Source: an uncultured Elusimicrobia bacterium (lineage in GTDB: Bacteria > Elusimicrobiota > Endomicrobiia > Endomicrobiales > Endomicrobiaceae). From it: DNA of 8,954 bases. The stretch covers positions 1-8,954 of the forward strand of contig CAMVLN010000060.1 in the NCBI GenBank assembly GCA_947168325.1, given 5' to 3'. A program made the position numbers and the translations under genes. Within the stretch, counting starts at the first letter, position 1; the number at the start of each line of letters is the position of its first letter. Below the pieces are notes generated by a model, which searched no databases, was not told where the DNA came from, and saw nothing but the letters and a program-made list of their open reading frames with translations. This document shows positions 5,746 to 8,954 of this stretch, piece by piece.

Positions 5746-6693
5746 TTATTTTCTTTTTAAAACTTTTCTAACTGCTTCTACAATATTTATATCTTTTAAA
5801 CCATACTTAGCAATCAAATCTGCTGGTTTGCCAGATTCTCCAAAAGTATCTTTTACTCCAACAAATTCCATTGGAACAGGATTATTGCTAACTACAACTT
5901 CTGCTACTGCACTTCCAAACCCACCAAATATTTGATGCTCCTCAACAGTAACTATTGCACCACAATCTTTTGTTGCTTCTATAATTGCTTGTTTATCTAT
6001 TGGTTTTATTGTGTGTATGTTTAATACTCGTGCTTTTATATTTTCTTTTTCTAAAATTTCTGCTGCCATTAGTGCTTCATATACCATTGAACCACAAGCC
6101 ATAATACAAACATCTTTTCCATCTTTCATTTTTATAGCTTTACCAATTTCAAAAGGTGTTTTATCTTCAGTAATTATAGGGATACTTTCTCTTCCATATC
6201 TTATATAAACAGGTCCATTATAATAAGCTGCTGCAATAGTTGCTTTTTTAGTTTCTATTAAATCACAAGGAACTAAAACTGTCATATTTGGTAAACATCT
6301 CATTATAGAAATTTCTTCTAAAGCTTGATGTGTAGCTCCATCCGGACCAACCATAAGTCCAGAATGCGAACCACCAATTTTTACATTTAACTTTGAATAA
6401 CAAATTGTTGTTCTAATTTGTTCCCATGGTCTTCCTGAAGCAAATACTCCATAAGTAGAAACAAAAGGAATAAAGCCCACAATAGATAAACCTGCTGCAA
6501 CACCTAACAAATTTGTTTCTGCTATACCAACATTGATAAACCTTTCTGGAAATTCTCTTTGAAAACCGTCCATTGCAACAGAAGAAACTGTATCTGCACC
6601 AAGTGCAAAAATTTTGTCATCTTTTTTGCCTAGTTCTACCAACCCTTCTCCAAAACCAAACCTTGTAGCTTTGTTACCAAAAATATTTACCAT
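5746..6693 (-). CDS. tkt: transketolase, C-terminal subunit
   Basis: This 315-residue protein has the pyrimidine-binding and C-terminal domains of transketolase. It carries FINVGIAETNL with Glu59, the catalytic Glu that activates the thiamine diphosphate cofactor. Next come FVSTYGVFASGRPWEQIR (77-94), the GGSHSGLMVGPDGATHQ substrate loop with His110 and His122, and VEEHQIFGGFGSAVAEV (250-266) in the third domain. With its partner it moves two-carbon units between pentose and triose phosphates. The ATG at 6693 has AAGGA nine bases upstream and lies 25 bases after the partner's stop, so the two are cotranscribed and made in step. The length is normal for split transketolases, and no lesion is seen. 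Its product pool connects with DeoC (glyceraldehyde 3-phosphate) and DeoB (ribose 5-phosphate). Confidence 0.96.
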   Translation of the reverse strand: MVNIFGNKATRFGFGEGLVELGKKDDKIFALGADTVSSVAMDGFQREFPERFINVGIAETNLLGVAAGLSIVGFIPFVSTYGVFASGRPWEQIRTTICYSKLNVKIGGSHSGLMVGPDGATHQALEEISIMRCLPNMTVLVPCDLIETKKATIAAAYYNGPVYIRYGRESIPIITEDKTPFEIGKAIKMKDGKDVCIMACGSMVYEALMAAEILEKENIKARVLNIHTIKPIDKQAIIEATKDCGAIVTVEEHQIFGGFGSAVAEVVVSNNPVPMEFVGVKDTFGESGKPADLIAKYGLKDINIVEAVRKVLKRK

Positions 6694-6718
6694 AACCCTA
6701 ATTCCTTAATTAATAATA

Positions 6719-7543
6719 TTATTTTAAACTTGCATCTATTTCTTTTAAAGCCTGTTCTAATTGTTCTGTATTTGGAGTTTTCCCATGCCAACTTGCAACA
6801 TTTTCCATAAAAGACACTCCCTTACCTTTGATAGTTTGTGCAATTATTACTGTAGGTTTTTCTTTACAATTCTTTGCTTGAATATATGCATTATCAATCT
6901 CTTCTAAATTATGCCCATCTATTTCTATAACATTCCAACCGAAAGCTCTGTATTTATCTGATATAGGATAAATATTTAAAATATCTTCTACTTTACCATC
7001 TATTTGTAAATTATTACAATCAATTATGGCACATAAATTATCTAGTTTAAAATGTGATGCACACATTACAGCTTCCCATATAGACCCTTCTTGTTGTTCA
7101 CCGTCTCCCATAAGAACATAAACTCTATTATCTTGTTTTAAAGTTTTTATCCCTTTTGCAATACCTAATGCAATAGATAATCCATACCCTAAAGATCCTG
7201 TAGAAACTTCTATACCTGGAAGATGTTTGTCTTTTGCAGGATGCCCTTGCAATCGACTTCCTAATTGCCTTAATGTATTTAATTCTTCTTTAGGAAAACA
7301 TCCTATCTGAGCAAGAACAGCATATAAAACAGGGCAAACATGCCCTTTAGATAAAATAAAATAATCTCTGTTTTTATCTTGAAAATTATCTTTATTAAAA
7401 TTCATATGATTATTATACAAATCAACTAAAAGTTCTACTGCAGACAAACTTCCACCTGGATGACCTGATCCTGCTTTTTGCAACATCTTAAGTATTTCTT
7501 TTCTAACAGATGCTGATATAACTTTCAAATCAGCTATTTTCAT
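6719..7543 (-). CDS. tkt: transketolase, N-terminal subunit
   Basis: This 274-residue protein is the diphosphate-binding half of transketolase. It contains GSGHPGGSLSAVELL (25-39) with His28, SKGHVCPVLYAVL (65-77), HPAKDKHLPGIEVSTGSLG (101-119), and the thiamine diphosphate/metal motif GDGEQQEGSIWEA (146-158) ending at CNNLQIDG (176-183). These are the standard landmarks in the standard order. The active enzyme needs the C-terminal subunit encoded directly downstream. The ATG at 7543 follows GGGGG (7550-7554) six bases away, a rather plain ribosome site. The gene is preceded by a 439-base gap with inverted repeats, so the operon's promoter and control probably lie there. The reading frame is intact and of usual length. 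An alternative such as a different TPP-dependent dehydrogenase is unlikely given the transketolase-type loops. Confidence 0.96.
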   Translation of the reverse strand: MKIADLKVISASVRKEILKMLQKAGSGHPGGSLSAVELLVDLYNNHMNFNKDNFQDKNRDYFILSKGHVCPVLYAVLAQIGCFPKEELNTLRQLGSRLQGHPAKDKHLPGIEVSTGSLGYGLSIALGIAKGIKTLKQDNRVYVLMGDGEQQEGSIWEAVMCASHFKLDNLCAIIDCNNLQIDGKVEDILNIYPISDKYRAFGWNVIEIDGHNLEEIDNAYIQAKNCKEKPTVIIAQTIKGKGVSFMENVASWHGKTPNTEQLEQALKEIDASLK

Positions 7544-7581
7544 TTATAACCCCCATTATTAACTTTTATTTTATATTATCT

Positions 7582-7600
7582 GTTATAGAATTCTAATAAC
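7582..7600. promoter_or_regulatory. inverted repeat in the transketolase leader
   Basis: TAGAATTCTA is a perfect 10-base palindrome flanked by GTTA/TAAC arms, giving a near-perfect 19-base inverted repeat with one unpaired base. It ends about 39 bases upstream of the N-terminal subunit ATG, a usual place for an operator, or it could form a short leader hairpin. No regulator can be named. Confidence 0.3.
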
Positions 7601-7775
7601 CATATTTTTAAGTTTTATATCCAAATAACTAAACTTTCTATTTAACTTGTTGATAAATAACATTATAATAACTTTTTTTCTTTATATAAACAAATATATT
7701 ATAAATTTAATGTTTAATCTTAAATGAAAAAACTAATCAACAATTTAATATAACCCCAGCATTTAAAATATCATA

Positions 7776-7790
7776 TTTATCAATGATAAA
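7776..7790. promoter_or_regulatory. palindrome TTTATCA-A-TGATAAA
   Basis: Perfect seven-base arms around a single central base. The TTATCA/TGATAA half-sites recur in a second palindrome about 110 bases away (7887-7902), so the two could be binding sites of one dimeric regulator. In such AT-rich DNA chance is a serious alternative. Confidence 0.3.
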
Positions 7791-7886
7791 ATCATTTTTT
7801 ATATTTTATCTTTTTTATCTTATATTTGTAAATCTTTATTTATATTAAAAAGGCAATGTCAGTGAATTTAATATACAATTTTACTA

Positions 7887-7902
7887 TTATCACAAATGAT
7901 AA
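7887..7902. promoter_or_regulatory. palindrome TTATCA-CAAA-TGATAA
   Basis: Perfect six-base arms with a four-base centre, sharing half-sites with the palindrome at 7776-7790. It lies about 80 bases past the deoC stop. No T-run follows on the minus strand, so it does not look like the deoC terminator. Confidence 0.3.
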
Positions 7903-7982
7903 AAAGTCACACAATTAATAGTTAAACAAAAATTGTTAAAACTATAAATAATACTACTCCATTACAAGAATATTTTTTCTAT

Positions 7983-8633
7983 TTATTCATCTTGAGAAAT
8001 TATTTGTAAAGATTTTGATGTTCCCAATCTACTAGCACCAGCTTTAATTAATTCTTTGGCTTGTTTATATGTTGATATGCCACCAGAAGCTTTTATCTTA
8101 ACATCGTTTTTTAAAATGCTTTTAAAAAATTTTATATCTTCTACTACTGCACCTGTTGTAGCAAAACCTGTAGAAGTTTTTAAAAAATCAACTCCTGTAT
8201 TTAAAATTATATTTGCAATTTTATTTTTTTCTTCTTCATTTAAATATGCTGTTTCTACAATAATTTTTAAAATTTTATTTGTAGTTGTTTTTCTCAGTAA
8301 TAAAATTTCTCTTTCTACATAACTAAAATCTTTTGATTTCAATGCAGATATATTTATAACAGCATCTATTTCATCTGCACCACACTTCACTGCTTGTTTG
8401 GCCTCAATGATTTTTCCAATATAACCATTATACCCTAAAGGGAAACCTACCACAGTACAAACTTTAACTTGGGTACCATTTAAAGCTTTTTTACAACTTC
8501 CAACAATATAAGGCGGAACACAAACTGAATAAAATAAATGTTCCACTGCTTGTTCACATAATATCTTAAAATCTCTATATGTGGCAGTTGGCTTTAATAA
8601 TGTGTGATCTATAATTGCTGATATATCTACCAT
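7983..8633 (-). CDS. deoC: deoxyribose-phosphate aldolase
   Basis: DeoC cleaves 2-deoxyribose 5-phosphate to glyceraldehyde 3-phosphate and acetaldehyde in the cytosol, the last step of deoxynucleoside catabolism. At 216 residues it is normal for the bacterial class I family. Landmarks are IDHTLLKP (8-15), VCTVVGFPLG (58-67), CGADEIDAVIN (84-94) with Asp90, and IVETAYL (125-131). DFLKTSTGF (149-157) carries Lys152, the Schiff-base lysine, and VKIKASGGI (178-186) carries Lys181, the second essential lysine. The phosphate-binding end is GASRLGTS (199-206). The ATG at 8633 overlaps the last seven bases of the DUF4139 gene upstream, so the two are cotranscribed; TAAGG about nine bases upstream is a usable ribosome site. 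The deoB and phosphorylase genes of the same pathway lie about 6.5 kb downstream, past the transketolase genes and the toxin block. Confidence 0.97.
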   Translation of the reverse strand: MVDISAIIDHTLLKPTATYRDFKILCEQAVEHLFYSVCVPPYIVGSCKKALNGTQVKVCTVVGFPLGYNGYIGKIIEAKQAVKCGADEIDAVINISALKSKDFSYVEREILLLRKTTTNKILKIIVETAYLNEEEKNKIANIILNTGVDFLKTSTGFATTGAVVEDIKFFKSILKNDVKIKASGGISTYKQAKELIKAGASRLGTSKSLQIISQDE

Positions 8634-8954
8634 GAATATTTTACCTTATATGTAATCTTTTTTTCTGACTTTGCCGGAATTTCTACTACAAAACAAATTT
8701 GATTTGAATTTTTTTTATTATATTCTAAAGAGCTATCTGTTATTTTCCAATTACTCCAGCCGTAAAAACTTTCAATAACATTAACTTTAACAGGATCTAA
8801 CTTTGCATTTTTTAAAGTAATTTCAAAACTTTCTTCTGACTTTTTTGATGAAGAGTTTGAAACACTATTTGTTCTTATTTTTTGTGCTGTAATATCAAAA
8901 GCATTACCTAACATCAAACTTACATCTTCATTTTCAGCAGTATGATTCTTTTTA
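8627..8954 (-). CDS. DUF4139-domain protein, C-terminal end (runs off right edge)
   Basis: The frame is open to the window edge and ends at TAG 8627, so only the last 108 residues are seen; the nominal start at 8917 is not a real one. The fragment matches the end of a DUF4139 domain. It has EDVSLMLGNAFDITAQK, then FEITLKNAKLDPVKVNVIES, FYGWSNWKITDSS and a final IPAKSEKKITYKVKYSW. That alternation of beta strands ending in a Y-x-V-x-Y-x-W strand is typical of this family, whose members (often exported and preceded by a DUF4140 domain; some named MuiA-like) have no settled biochemical role. It overlaps deoC by seven bases, so the two share a transcript. A functional link with deoxyribose breakdown is not evident, and the overlap may reflect compact packing only. 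Confidence 0.8.
   Translation of the reverse strand, partial: KKNHTAENEDVSLMLGNAFDITAQKIRTNSVSNSSSKKSEESFEITLKNAKLDPVKVNVIESFYGWSNWKITDSSLEYNKKNSNQICFVVEIPAKSEKKITYKVKYSW

Larger units (their letters stand above)
7544..7982. other. 439-base gap between deoC and transketolase genes; no gene seen
   Basis: No reading frame or RNA gene is recognisable. The stretch is very AT-rich and holds three short inverted repeats (7582-7600, 7776-7790, 7887-7902). Promoter-like hexamers occur on both strands (for example TTGTTT, 17 bases, TATTAT on the minus strand around 7690-7662), but composition makes them unreliable. It is the likely site of the transketolase promoter and of deoC termination. Confidence 0.5.

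Noticed and set aside
7662..7690. TTGTTT, 17 bases, TATTAT as the transketolase promoter
   Set aside because: Several equally good hexamer pairs occur on both strands of this AT-rich gap, so a choice would be arbitrary.

Overview
The window is AT-rich DNA (roughly a quarter to 30% G+C by eye), and every gene I can support lies on the minus strand. It suggests an AT-rich, probably anaerobic and fermentative bacterium. Transketolase is split into separate N- and C-terminal subunits, as in clostridia, fusobacteria, Brachyspira and Elusimicrobia. Several products carry Sec signal peptides, and TAA, TAG and TGA all end credible genes, so the genetic code is standard. I cannot name the phylum from this sequence.

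Reading with transcription (right to left), the housekeeping part is: the C-terminal end of a DUF4139 protein, then deoC (deoxyribose-phosphate aldolase) overlapping it by 7 bases; a 439-base gap with inverted repeats; then the two transketolase subunits. After an accessory block come deoB (phosphopentomutase, TTG start, strong ribosome site) and the first ~80 codons of a purine-nucleoside phosphorylase, joined to deoB by an ATGA overlap. Together these salvage (deoxy)ribonucleosides. The phosphorylase makes pentose 1-phosphates, DeoB makes 5-phosphates, DeoC cleaves deoxyribose 5-phosphate, and transketolase feeds ribose 5-phosphate and glyceraldehyde 3-phosphate into central carbon metabolism.

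The accessory block (about 1849-5645) is the interesting part. Between the transketolase and deoB genes lies a broken gene for a secreted polymorphic toxin. Read through its lesions, it encodes a signal peptide, an M48-type zinc metallopeptidase (HEIGH plus the downstream EExAxDRYGAD motif), a long helical linker, a PT-TG-like pre-toxin segment and a C-terminal TNT-type NAD+ glycohydrolase domain. It is interrupted by an in-frame TAG, an in-frame TAA and one extra base in an A9 tract just before the toxin domain. Conventional gene calling would therefore give unrelated small hypotheticals and miss the peptidase core, which lies between the two stops.

It is followed directly by two intact tandem paralogous ~80-residue genes, the best candidates for cytosolic immunity proteins. 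Next come a small secreted protein, itself probably frameshifted in an A5 run, and then, from its own promoter, a secreted protein with a Lys/Glu-rich tail. I read the block as a decaying (or, at the A9 tract, possibly slippage-controlled) toxin-immunity cassette. Its architecture and its immunity family look little described.
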